A DNA stretch of 64,000 nucleotides, taken from contig CAWIEI010000032.1 in the NCBI GenBank assembly GCA_963834965.1, positions 1-64,000 on the forward strand, read 5' to 3'. The translations under genes were made by a program, and so were the position numbers. Positions 23,024 through 30,580 of this stretch are shown one piece after another (within the stretch, counting starts at the first letter, position 1; every line of letters starts with the position of its first letter). This stretch comes from Fodinibacter sp963834965. GTDB lineage: Bacteria > Actinomycetota > Actinomycetes > Actinomycetales > Dermatophilaceae. A model generated the notes under the pieces. That model was not told the DNA's origin, did no database searches, and was given only the letters and a program-made list of their open reading frames with translations.

Positions 23024-23037
23024 AACAAGCGCTTACC
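23024..23037. promoter_or_regulatory. palindromic AAGCGCTT element upstream of etfB
   Basis: AACAAGCGCTTACC, with the perfect palindrome AAGCGCTT at 23028-23035, lies 81 bases before etfB. It resembles the LacI-type box at 12597 but also fits operators of some TetR-type fatty-acid regulators. The regulator cannot be decided from sequence. Confidence 0.4.
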
Positions 23038-23117
23038 TGCTGAGAGAATCGACGGCACGCCCCGCGCCGGACGGCCGGGCCCCACCATCCACCACGAATG
23101 AAGAGGACGAGGCACGC

Positions 23118-23909
23118 ATGAACATCGTCGTCTGCGTCAAGTACGTTCCGGACGCCCAGTCCGAGCGCACGTTCCGCGACTCCGACAAGACCGTCGACCG
23201 CGAGGGTGTCGACGGGCTGCTGTCCGAGCTCGACGAGTACGCCGTCGAGGAGGCCCTGAAGATCGTCGAGGCCGCGGGCGAGGGTGAGGTCACCGTGCTG
23301 ACGGTCGGCCCCGACGCCGCCGCGGACGCGATCAAGAAGGCCCTGCAGATGGGTGCCCACGCCGGCGTGCACGTCAACGACGCCGCGATCCACGGCTCGG
23401 ATGCCGTCGCCACCTCGCTCGTGCTCGCCGAGGCCGTGAAGAAGGCCACCGGCGGGGCCCCCGAGCTCGTCATCACGGGCATGTCCTCCACCGACGGCGT
23501 CATGGGTGTGGTGCCCGCGATGCTCGCCGAGCGGCTCGGGCTGCCCCAGGTCACCTACGCCGCCGAGCTCACCCTCGGCGAGGGCACGGTGACGATCCGC
23601 CGCGACGGCGACACGGCATCCGAGACCATCGAGGCCACGCTGCCGGCCCTGGTGTCGGTCACCGACCAGATCAACGAGCCGCGCTACCCCTCGTTCAAGG
23701 GGATCATGGCGGCCAAGAAGAAGCCGGTCGAGCAGTGGGGGCTCGCCGACCTCGGCATCGACCCCTCGCTCGTGGGCCTGGACGCCGCGTGGACCTCGGT
23801 CCTCGCCATCGCCAAGCGCCCGCCGCGCGAGCAGGGCCAGATCGTCACCGACGAGGGTGACGGCGGCACGAAGCTGGCCGAGTTCCTCGCCGGCCGCAAG
23901 TTCCTCTGA
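23118..23909 (+). CDS. etfB: electron transfer flavoprotein subunit beta
   Basis: EtfB (263 residues) is the AMP-binding subunit of the soluble flavoprotein that carries electrons from acyl-CoA and related dehydrogenases to the respiratory chain. It begins MNIVVCVKYVPDA, has LDEYAVEEALKI and the signature VTDQINEPRYPSFKGIMAAKKK that docks partner dehydrogenases. AGAGGACGAGGC-type purine-rich sequence precedes ATG 23118. etfA follows after 38 bases. Confidence 0.95.
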   Translation: MNIVVCVKYVPDAQSERTFRDSDKTVDREGVDGLLSELDEYAVEEALKIVEAAGEGEVTVLTVGPDAAADAIKKALQMGAHAGVHVNDAAIHGSDAVATSLVLAEAVKKATGGAPELVITGMSSTDGVMGVVPAMLAERLGLPQVTYAAELTLGEGTVTIRRDGDTASETIEATLPALVSVTDQINEPRYPSFKGIMAAKKKPVEQWGLADLGIDPSLVGLDAAWTSVLAIAKRPPREQGQIVTDEGDGGTKLAEFLAGRKFL

Positions 23910-23947
23910 GCCCCCACGACGAGACAACAGGTAGGACGGAAAAACCC

Positions 23948-24904
23948 ATGGCTGAAGTACTCGTTCTGGTCGACCACACCGACGGGCGGCTGCGCAAGGC
24001 GACCGCCGAGCTGCTGACCATCGCCCGCCGCCTCGGCGAGCCCTCCGCGGTGCACGTCGGCGCCGGCGCCGAGAAGGCCCAGGTGACCCTGGCCAAGTAC
24101 GGCGCGCACAAGGTCTACGTCGTCGACGACGCGGATGCCGCGGCGTACCTCGTCGCGCCCACCGCTGAGATCCTCGCCGCGCTGGTCGAGAAGACCTCCC
24201 CGGCGGCCGTGCTCATCCCGAGCAGCGCCACCAACCGCGAGGTCGCGGCCCGCCTGGCCATCAAGACCGGCTCCGGTCTGATCACCGACGCCATCGACGT
24301 GCGCGCCGGTGAGAACGGCATCGAGACCACGCAGTCGGTCTTCGCCGGCAGCTACACCGTGACCGCCACGGTCACCACGGGCACCCCGATCATCGCCGTG
24401 AAGCCCAACTCCGTTGCGCTGGAGGCATCTCCGGCCGCGGGTGCGGTCGAGGCGTTCGCGGTCACCCTCAGCGACGCGGCCCGGGCGGCGCGCATCACCG
24501 ACTCGCAGCCGAAGAAGTCCACCGGCCGCCCCGAGCTCACCGAGGCCGCGATCGTCGTGGCCGGTGGCCGGGGCACCAGCGGCGACTTCAACCCGATCGA
24601 GGAGTTCGCCGACTCGCTCGGTGCCGCGGTCGGCGCGAGCCGCGCGGCCGTCGACGCCGGCTGGTACCCGCACAGCAGCCAGATCGGCCAGACCGGCAAG
24701 CAGGTCTCGCCGCAGCTCTACGTCGCGGCGGGCATCTCGGGCGCCATCCAGCACCGGGCCGGCATGCAGACCTCCAAGACCATCGTCGCGGTCAACAAGG
24801 ACGAGGAGGCGCCGATCTTCGAGCTCGTCGACTTCGGCATCGTCGGCGACCTGTTCACCGTGCTGCCGCAGGCCTCCGCCGAGGTCAAGAAGCGCAAGGG
24901 CTGA
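23948..24904 (+). CDS. etfA: electron transfer flavoprotein subunit alpha
   Basis: EtfA (318 residues) binds FAD and forms the ETF heterodimer with the upstream EtfB. The C-terminal FAD domain has VVAGGRGTSGDFNPIEEFAD, the GWYPHSSQIGQTGKQVSPQLY segment (split here by its Gln-Ile) and AGISGAIQHRAGMQTSKTIV, all typical. The start ATG 23948 has a purine-rich site (GGTAGGACGG) upstream. Confidence 0.95.
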   Translation: MAEVLVLVDHTDGRLRKATAELLTIARRLGEPSAVHVGAGAEKAQVTLAKYGAHKVYVVDDADAAAYLVAPTAEILAALVEKTSPAAVLIPSSATNREVAARLAIKTGSGLITDAIDVRAGENGIETTQSVFAGSYTVTATVTTGTPIIAVKPNSVALEASPAAGAVEAFAVTLSDAARAARITDSQPKKSTGRPELTEAAIVVAGGRGTSGDFNPIEEFADSLGAAVGASRAAVDAGWYPHSSQIGQTGKQVSPQLYVAAGISGAIQHRAGMQTSKTIVAVNKDEEAPIFELVDFGIVGDLFTVLPQASAEVKKRKG

Positions 24905-24919
24905 CCCGGAGCCACCCGC

Positions 24920-25360
24920 GTGGGCGACAGGGGTGGCAGCAGGGCGGTGCCACGGTGGGCCGTCACGGTCTACTGGGGCGTCGTGGGCGCGCTCGTGGCG
25001 TTCGGCGTCGCGGGCCTGGCCACCATCGGGCCCTTCCTGCTGGCCCTGGCCTCGGTCTTCGTGGTGGGCGGGCTCGCGGCGGCCGGCCTGCGCCCGCCCA
25101 GCGTGCCCGGTGCGCTCCTCGGGCTGTCGACCGCGCCCTTCTACATCGCCTGGCTCAACCGCGGGGGTCCCGGCACGGTCTGCACCAGCACGGCCGACGT
25201 GATGGCCTGCACCGACCAGTGGAGCCCGTGGCCGTTCGTGGCGGTGGGGGTGCTCGTGGCCGGTGCCGCGGTGGCCCTGCTGGTAACGGCCCGGCGGCGT
25301 GGTGGCGCGCCGCCGTCCACGGAGTCTGCCGCGGACGGCGGGACGGCACTCCGCACGTAG
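24920..25360 (+). CDS. small membrane protein, function unknown
   Basis: This 146-residue protein has about four hydrophobic segments (WGVVGALVAFGVAGLATIG, FLLALASVFVVGGLAAAGL, GALLGLSTAPFYIAWL, FVAVGVLVAGAAVALLV) and a short loop with two Cys (TVCTSTADVMACTD) that would face outside. The GTG at 24920 follows etfA by 15 bases. I recognise no named family. The promoter of the next gene overlaps its last codons. Confidence 0.65.
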   Translation: MGDRGGSRAVPRWAVTVYWGVVGALVAFGVAGLATIGPFLLALASVFVVGGLAAAGLRPPSVPGALLGLSTAPFYIAWLNRGGPGTVCTSTADVMACTDQWSPWPFVAVGVLVAGAAVALLVTARRRGGAPPSTESAADGGTALRT

Positions 25361-25363
25361 ACT
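25358..25363 (+). promoter_or_regulatory. -10 hexamer for leaderless cysteine desulfurase gene
   Basis: TAGACT ends 8 bases before the GTG at 25372. The TAG within it is also the stop codon of the preceding gene. Confidence 0.45.
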
Positions 25364-25371
25364 CGACCACC

Positions 25372-26553
25372 GTGACTGCCTACCTCGACCACGCGGCGAC
25401 CACGCCGATGCTGCCCGCCGCGGTCGAGGCGCTGGCCGAGCAGTCCCGGCAGGTCGGCAACGCCTCGTCGCTGCACACCTCCGGCCGCGCGGCACGCGCC
25501 GTGGTCGAGGAGTCGCGCGAGCGGATCGCCTCGGTCATCGGGGCGCGGCCCTCGGAGGTCGTGTTCACCTCGGGCGGCACCGAGGCCGACAACCTCGCGG
25601 TCAAGGGCACGTATGCCGCCCGGCTTGCCGCCGACTCCGCGCGCACCCGGCTGGTCGTCAGCGGCATCGAGCACCACGCCGTGCTCGACCCGGTGGAGTT
25701 CCTCGTGGCCCAGGGCGCCTCGGTCAGCTGGCTCGAGCCCGACCGCTGCGGCCACATCGCCGCCGACGACCTGCGCCGGGTGCTCGACGAGCGGGCCGAC
25801 GACGTCGCGCTGGTCAGCGTCATGTGGGCCAACAACGAGGTCGGCACGGTGCAGCCGGTGGCCGAGCTCGCAGCGGTCGCGCACGAGCACGGCATCCCGT
25901 TCCACACCGACGCCGTGCAGGCCGTCGCCCACCTGCCGGTGCGCTTCGACGAGTCCGGCGCCGACCTGATGACGATCTCGGGGCACAAGGTCGGCGGCCC
26001 GCTGGGGGTCGGCGCCCTGCTCGCCCGGCGAGACGCCAAGCTGGTGCCCCTCGCCCACGGCGGCGGGCAGGAGCGCCAGGTGCGCAGCGGCACGCTCAAC
26101 GTGCCCGGCATCCGGTCGCTGGCCGTCGCGCTCGAGGAGACCGTGGCGATGCGCGACGTCGAGGCCAAGCGGGTCATGGTGCTGCGCGACCGGCTGCTCG
26201 AAGGGGCGCTCGGGCTCGGTCTGGGCATCCAGGTCAGCGGTTGTTGGACCGCCGGCGACGGCACCCGGCGGCTGCCCGGCAACGCGCACCTGGTGGTGCC
26301 CGGGTGCGAGGGCGACTCGCTGCTCTACCTCCTCGACGCCGCCGGTGTCGAGTGCAGCACCGGGTCGGCGTGCCAGGCCGGGGTACCCCAGCCGAGCCAC
26401 GTGCTGCTGGCGATGGGTCTCACCGAGGCCGAGGCGCGCGGCGCCCTGCGGCTCTCCCTGGGGCACACATCCACCGAGGCCGACGTCGACGCGTTCCTGG
26501 CCGCCCTGCCGGCGGTCGTCGAGCGAGCGCGGCGGGCGGGAGGCCTGCTCTGA
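25372..26553 (+). CDS. cysteine desulfurase (IscS/NifS family)
   Basis: PLP enzyme of 393 residues that takes sulfur from cysteine as a protein persulfide. Family marks are YLDHAATTPM, FTSGGTEADNLAVKG, the His in SGIEHHAVL, the PLP lysine in MTISGHKVGGPLGVG, and the active-site cysteine loop GVECSTGSACQAG. The stop overlaps the ATG of mnmA by one base (TGATG), so this enzyme probably supplies sulfur for tRNA 2-thiolation, a usual gene pairing. Confidence 0.93.
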   Translation: MTAYLDHAATTPMLPAAVEALAEQSRQVGNASSLHTSGRAARAVVEESRERIASVIGARPSEVVFTSGGTEADNLAVKGTYAARLAADSARTRLVVSGIEHHAVLDPVEFLVAQGASVSWLEPDRCGHIAADDLRRVLDERADDVALVSVMWANNEVGTVQPVAELAAVAHEHGIPFHTDAVQAVAHLPVRFDESGADLMTISGHKVGGPLGVGALLARRDAKLVPLAHGGGQERQVRSGTLNVPGIRSLAVALEETVAMRDVEAKRVMVLRDRLLEGALGLGLGIQVSGCWTAGDGTRRLPGNAHLVVPGCEGDSLLYLLDAAGVECSTGSACQAGVPQPSHVLLAMGLTEAEARGALRLSLGHTSTEADVDAFLAALPAVVERARRAGGLL

Positions 26554-27641
26554 TGCGGGTCGTCGCCGCGATGTCGGGCGGGGTCGACTCGGCGGTCGCC
26601 GCGGCCCGGATGCTCGACGCCGGCCACGAGGTGGTCGGGGTGCACCTCGCGCTGTCGCGCTCGGCCGCCACCCTGCGCGAGGGTGCCCGCGGCTGCTGCA
26701 CCCTCGAGGATGCCGGTGACGCCCGCCGCGTCGCGGACCGGCTCGGCATCCCGTTCTACGTCTGGGACCTCGCGAGCCGCTTCGAGCGCGACGTCGTCGA
26801 CGACTTCGTCTCCGAGTACGCCGCGGGTCGCACGCCCAACCCGTGCCTGCGCTGCAACGAGCGGGTCAAGTTCGCCGGGCTGCTCGACAAGGCGGTGGCG
26901 CTGGGCTTCGACGCCGTGGCCACCGGCCACTACGCCCGGGTCGTCGAGCAGGGCGACGGGCGGCGCGAGCTGCACCGGGCCGTCGACCCCGCCAAGGACC
27001 AGTCCTACGTGCTGGGGGTGCTCGACGCCGACCAGCTGGCCCGTTCGTTCTTCCCCCTCGGCGACTCGACCAAGCCGCAGGTGCGTGAGGAGGCGGCCGC
27101 CCGGGGCTTCTCCGTGGCGAAGAAGCCCGACAGCCACGACATCTGCTTCATCCCCGACGGCGACACCCGCGCCTGGCTGACCCGACGGCTGGGGGAGCGG
27201 CCCGGCGAGCTCGTCGACGCCGTGTCGGGCGCTGTCGTTGGGTCGCACGGTGGCGCCCACGGGTTCACCGTCGGCCAGCGGCGCGGGCTCGGGATCGACC
27301 GGTCGGCGCTCGACGGCGAGCCCCGCTACGTCGTGTCGGTCGACGCCCCGGCCAACCGGGTGCTCATCGGCACCGCCGACCTGCTCGGCGTCGACCTGGT
27401 CGAGGGTTCGCACCTGCGCTGGTGCGGGCCGGCGCCGGTGGGGGAGGTTCGGCTGGGGGCGCAGGTGCGCGCCCACGGCGCGGAGGTGCCGGCCACCGTG
27501 ACCGTCGACCCCACCGGAGATGCCGTGCGCGTCGTCCTCGACGAGCGGGTGCGGGGCGTCGCGCCCGGACAGTCGGTGGTGCTCTACGAGGGCACCCGCG
27601 TCGTCGGGTCGGCCACCATCAGCGGCACCGGCCGCGCCTGA
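26553..27641 (+). CDS. mnmA: tRNA-specific 2-thiouridylase MnmA
   Basis: MnmA adds sulfur to U34 of Glu, Gln and Lys tRNAs. The 362-residue protein has the PP-loop AAMSGGVDSAVAAARM for ATP, the catalytic Cys in NPCLRCNERVKF and the second in SHDICFIPDGD, plus GHYARV and VGQRRGLGI. It overlaps the cysteine desulfurase stop by one base. The C-terminal beta domain (VVLYEGTRVVGSATI) is complete. A long imperfect hairpin lies 54 bases after the stop. Confidence 0.95.
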   Translation: MRVVAAMSGGVDSAVAAARMLDAGHEVVGVHLALSRSAATLREGARGCCTLEDAGDARRVADRLGIPFYVWDLASRFERDVVDDFVSEYAAGRTPNPCLRCNERVKFAGLLDKAVALGFDAVATGHYARVVEQGDGRRELHRAVDPAKDQSYVLGVLDADQLARSFFPLGDSTKPQVREEAAARGFSVAKKPDSHDICFIPDGDTRAWLTRRLGERPGELVDAVSGAVVGSHGGAHGFTVGQRRGLGIDRSALDGEPRYVVSVDAPANRVLIGTADLLGVDLVEGSHLRWCGPAPVGEVRLGAQVRAHGAEVPATVTVDPTGDAVRVVLDERVRGVAPGQSVVLYEGTRVVGSATISGTGRA

Positions 27642-27695
27642 GCGCCCGACGCGCCCCGGCATCCGGGCGTATACGCCGTGGGTGCGGCTGCGCAC

Positions 27696-27747
27696 GCAGA
27701 AGTTCGCGCCGCGCGCAGATATTGCTGCGCGGCGCCCGAACTGCTGC
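27696..27747. repeat. 52-base imperfect palindrome downstream of mnmA, possible terminator
   Basis: Two 23-base arms (27696-27718 and 27725-27747) around the loop ATATTG pair at 19 of 23 positions. The outer parts are GCAG/CTGC and AGTTCG/CGAACT; the inner part is CGCGCAG/CTGCGCG. It lies in the 232-base gap between mnmA and the pirin gene and may end mnmA transcription. Confidence 0.55.
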
Positions 27748-27799
27748 GCGCCGGTCGACCTCCGCCCAACCTCTCTGGGAGCGCAGGGCGTGGGAATGA

Positions 27800-27828
27800 T
27801 TGAAGGGTCAACTACTGTTGGAAGGGTC
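27800..27828. promoter_or_regulatory. candidate operator upstream of the pirin gene
   Basis: A direct repeat TTGAAGGGTC (27800) and TTGGAAGGGTC (27818) flanks the small inverted repeat CAAC-TACT-GTTG (27809-27820). It lies about 45 bases before the pirin start, where MarR- or redox-type regulators often bind in pirin genes. The regulator is unknown. Confidence 0.35.
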
Positions 27829-27873
27829 GCCTCCTGCACCGGAGGATGGAGACCTTTCCGAGGAGCTGATCCC

Positions 27874-28848
27874 ATGCCGGCCGTGACCGTCGACAACATC
27901 CTGACCCTGCCGCGCGTTACCGAGCCCGTCGCCGAGGCCGTGTCGCGCCCGGTGCGCTCGGTGACGACCGCGCCCTCGGGCTTCGAGGGTGAGGGCTTCC
28001 CCGTGCGCCGCGCGTTCGCGGGTGTCGACCTCGCTGCGCTCGACCCGTTCATCCACATGGACCAGATGGGCGAGGTCGAGTACGCCCCGGGCGAGCCCAA
28101 GGGCACGGCGTGGCACCCCCACCGCGGCTTCGAGACCGTCACGTACATCATCGACGGCACCTTCGTGCACCAGGACTCCAACGGTGGCGGTGGCACCATC
28201 ACCAACGGCGACACCCAGTGGATGACGGCCGGCTCGGGCCTGCTGCACATCGAGGTGCCGCCGGAGTCGCTCGTGGTCTCCGGTGGGCTGTTCCACGGCC
28301 TGCAGCTGTGGGTGAACCTGCCCCGCACGATGAAGATGTCGGATCCGCGCTACCAGGACATCCGCGGCGGCGACGTCGCGCTGCTCTCCAGCCCCGACGG
28401 TGGTGCGCTGGTGCGGGTCATCGCCGGTGAGCTCGACGGGCACCAGGGGCCGGGCATCACCCACACGCCGATCACCGCGCTGCACGCGACCGTGGCCCCG
28501 GGCGCGCGGGTGCGGCTGCCCTGGAACCAGGACTACAACGCTCTGGTCTACGTGCTCAACGGCAAGGGCACGGTCGGCCCCGACCGTCGCCCGATCCGGA
28601 TGGGCCAGCTCGCCGTGCTCGGCGCCGGCGACCTCATCGAGGTGGGTGCCGACGAGAGCCAGGAGAGCCGCAGCCCGAGCCTGGACCTCTACGTGCTCGG
28701 CGGGAAGCCGATCCGCGAGCCCGTCGCGGCCTACGGCCCGTTCGTCATGAACACCCGTGAGGAGCTCATCCAGGCGTTCGAGGACTTCCAGGCCGGCCGG
28801 CTCGGCACCATCCCCACCGAGGCGCACCCCGGGCACGACGTGCTCTGA
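27874..28848 (+). CDS. pirin family protein
   Basis: Bicupin of 324 residues in the pirin family. The metal ligands of the N-terminal cupin are present: two His in AWHPHRGFETV and His/Glu in GLLHIEVPPE. Some relatives are quercetinases, others redox-sensing regulators; the sequence cannot decide. ATG 27874 is preceded by GAGGAG. Its stop codon lies inside the loop of a perfect hairpin, and the 5.2-kb mobile element begins 22 bases after the stop. Confidence 0.9.
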   Translation: MPAVTVDNILTLPRVTEPVAEAVSRPVRSVTTAPSGFEGEGFPVRRAFAGVDLAALDPFIHMDQMGEVEYAPGEPKGTAWHPHRGFETVTYIIDGTFVHQDSNGGGGTITNGDTQWMTAGSGLLHIEVPPESLVVSGGLFHGLQLWVNLPRTMKMSDPRYQDIRGGDVALLSSPDGGALVRVIAGELDGHQGPGITHTPITALHATVAPGARVRLPWNQDYNALVYVLNGKGTVGPDRRPIRMGQLAVLGAGDLIEVGADESQESRSPSLDLYVLGGKPIREPVAAYGPFVMNTREELIQAFEDFQAGRLGTIPTEAHPGHDVL

Positions 28849-28860
28849 CACGTCGTGCCC
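28831..28860. terminator. terminator hairpin overlapping the pirin stop codon
   Basis: GGGCACGACGTG (28831-28842) pairs perfectly with CACGTCGTGCCC (28849-28860); the loop CTCTGA includes the TGA stop. It ends 9 bases before the left inverted repeat of the mobile element. Confidence 0.7.
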
Positions 28861-28869
28861 GGGCCACTC

Positions 28870-28928
28870 GACGACACCCCACCCTGGCACGCCACTGCGG
28901 CAACAGGTGGGGGAAATGGGCGTGGATT
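28870..28928 (+). repeat. left terminal inverted repeat of the mobile element
   Basis: It starts GACGACACCCC and ends GGGCGTGGATT. The only differences from the right copy are five bases between outer positions 12 and 23. Confidence 0.85.
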
Positions 28929-29227
28929 GGACGGCCGTCGGCGAAGGGTCAGTTGCGGGCCTCCCGGTCCTGAGGCGCGACCTGCGCATGCGGGCGCACG
29001 CTCCATCAGAGTGCGCCGAACGCTCCCCGTGCCGGACCGACACGCCGTCGGGCCTCGTTGCCGGGAGCCTCCTGGCAAGCACGGTGGGGTGCATGACAGG
29101 AACATCTGGCGCCCCGCCCGCGCAGACGCGGCGCGCCCGGGCAGCACGACATGCGATGTCCGGAAGCCGGCTGAGAGGTCCACGCGGCCAGGGGCAAGCA
29201 CCCTCTTCCCAACGACTCGCTGTTGCC
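28929..29227. other. no gene seen between left repeat and DUF2975 promoter
   Basis: About 300 bases with short overlapping open frames on both strands, none with a ribosome binding site or recognisable product. It may hold an unrecognised small RNA or a decayed remnant, but nothing positive supports that. Confidence 0.4.
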
Positions 29228-29260
29228 TTATCGTTTTCCAATAACATTGATAAACGATAA
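29228..29260. promoter_or_regulatory. operator-like inverted repeat in the DUF2975/XRE promoter
   Basis: TTATCGTTT (29228-29236) and AAACGATAA (29252-29260) form a perfect 9-base inverted repeat with a 15-base spacer, ending 9 bases before the DUF2975 start. It is AT-rich against a GC-rich background. The XRE protein encoded by the second gene is the natural candidate to bind it and regulate its own operon. Confidence 0.6.
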
Positions 29261-29269
29261 GAGGTCGCC

Positions 29270-29971
29270 GTGACCAGCCCCCAGTCACCCACCCGCAGAG
29301 GTCTAAGGCTGCGCGGTGCAGAGATCCTGCTCTGGGCAGCGATCGCCTCCAGTGTGGCCTTTGGCCTGTCAGCGATCCTGGGCCCCAACGGCCTGGGGCT
29401 AATGACCATCCGACCTGAGTGGCCGGTCATCGGGCAGAGCGCCTACCAAATGAGCATCGAGACCCCGTTGAACGACGAGGCGGGGATATCGGTCGCCAAC
29501 GCGCCCCGTTGGAAGGACACCAGCGACGGCACGCGGGACGCTGTTACCGGCGGCCCACCGGTGGAGATCACCGGACCTTTCAAGGGACAGCTTGGTTTCC
29601 TGAACCCGACGTTCGCCATGCAGTGGGCGTGGATCTACTGGCAAGTCGCCGGACCACTCCTGGCCGCGGTGGCACTGTTCGTGGTCCTCAAGATCGTCCG
29701 ATCGGTGCGAAACGGGACACCCTTCACCAGCGTCAACGCGCGGCGCCTTCACATCTTGGCCCTTCTCGTTGGGGTGGGCGGGACGCTTGTGGCGGTCACC
29801 AACGAGCTGGTGCGGCGGTGGTTGCTGGACAACTCCGCCGCTTCCGGCATCGTTGGACACGAATGGCACATCACCTTCATCCCACTGCTTTTGGGCGTGA
29901 TCATCGGTGTTGTTGCGGAGGTGTGGCGAGCAGGGGTGGTGATGGCCGAGGACCTGGATGGTGTCGTGTGA
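29270..29971 (+). CDS. DUF2975-type membrane protein, mobile-element cargo
   Basis: A 233-residue protein with four membrane segments: EILLWAAIASSVAFGLSAI, YWQVAGPLLAAVALFVVL, LHILALLVGVGGTLVAV and FIPLLLGVIIGVVAEVW. A loop of about 85 residues follows the first. The layout and the tail (EVWRAGVVMAEDLDGVV) fit DUF2975 proteins, which are nearly always encoded next to a small XRE regulator, as here (GTGA overlap). The role is unknown; it may be a membrane partner of the regulator. The GTG start has GAGGTC 6 bases upstream. Confidence 0.75.
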   Translation: MTSPQSPTRRGLRLRGAEILLWAAIASSVAFGLSAILGPNGLGLMTIRPEWPVIGQSAYQMSIETPLNDEAGISVANAPRWKDTSDGTRDAVTGGPPVEITGPFKGQLGFLNPTFAMQWAWIYWQVAGPLLAAVALFVVLKIVRSVRNGTPFTSVNARRLHILALLVGVGGTLVAVTNELVRRWLLDNSAASGIVGHEWHITFIPLLLGVIIGVVAEVWRAGVVMAEDLDGVV

Positions 29972-30186
29972 GCGGCGAGAACGCCGCCATCCGGTGCCAC
30001 CTCGACGACGTGCTCAAAGACCGTCAGATGACGCTGACTGAGCTGGCCCGCCGCGTCGACATCACCATCGCCAACCTGTCGATCCTCAAGAACGACCGCG
30101 CCAAGGCCGTTCGCTTCTCAACCCTGGCGGCGATCTGTCACGAGCTGCAATGCCAGCCCGGGGACCTGTTCACGTTCGACCCGTAA
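29968..30186 (+). CDS. XRE-family transcriptional regulator (YozG-like), mobile-element cargo
   Basis: A 72-residue single helix-turn-helix protein: CHLDDVLKDRQMTLTELARR then VDITIANLSILKNDRAKAVR, ending CQPGDLFTFDP. This matches the short Cro/C1-type regulators that accompany DUF2975 proteins. It overlaps the upstream gene by GTGA, so the two are made together. It probably represses through the inverted repeat at 29228-29260. There is no sensor domain; the membrane partner may supply the signal (inference). Confidence 0.88.
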   Translation: MSGENAAIRCHLDDVLKDRQMTLTELARRVDITIANLSILKNDRAKAVRFSTLAAICHELQCQPGDLFTFDP

Positions 30187-30580
30187 CCAGTCGCGGCAGG
30201 GTCGCAACGTGCACCAGCCGCGGCATCTGCGGGCGACTGCACCTGTCAACAGGCAGTCGGCCCCTGAAGCCACCGGTGCTGTGCTCACGCCCGGAACGCG
30301 GCGCGTCGGCTGCCTGTCTACAGGCCCGCCCCGATGGAGCTGGTGCAGGGTGGGGGTGGCTGTTTCCGGACCGATGCAGCGCCCGTTGGGCCAACCCTGG
30401 CGAAATGTCCTCGCAGATCATGCGCAAAACAAGCATGAGGGGACGCCTGTGCCGGGCGGAGCTGGGACAGCGATGGGTGGGCGAGAGGGTCCAGGTCCTG
30501 CGGGCCCATCGTGAAGGCCAGACCCAAGGCGCTGGGTCGCGGTGCGAACCGGCCGCCGCTGCACCCACCTTGCTAACCGG
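30187..30580. other. 394-base gap between convergent element operons, with hairpins
   Basis: No gene is seen. A hairpin at 30234-30259 (CGACTGC and CTG pairing with CAG and GCAGTCG around TCAA) follows the XRE stop and could end that transcript. A second short palindrome, GCCTGTCTACAGGC, lies at 30312-30325. The rest holds only short frames without start signals. Confidence 0.45.

Noticed and set aside
28861..28869. Target-site duplication of the mobile element
   Set aside because: The bases left of the left end and right of the right end do not match convincingly over 4-9 positions, so no duplication is claimed.
28929..29227. Second inverted repeat or attachment site next to the left end
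   Set aside because: No further copy of the end sequence and no tRNA gene or integrase is present, so an integrative element is not supported.
30187..30580. Small gene inside the element's central gap
   Set aside because: Only overlapping short frames on both strands, with no ribosome sites or homology I can recognise.
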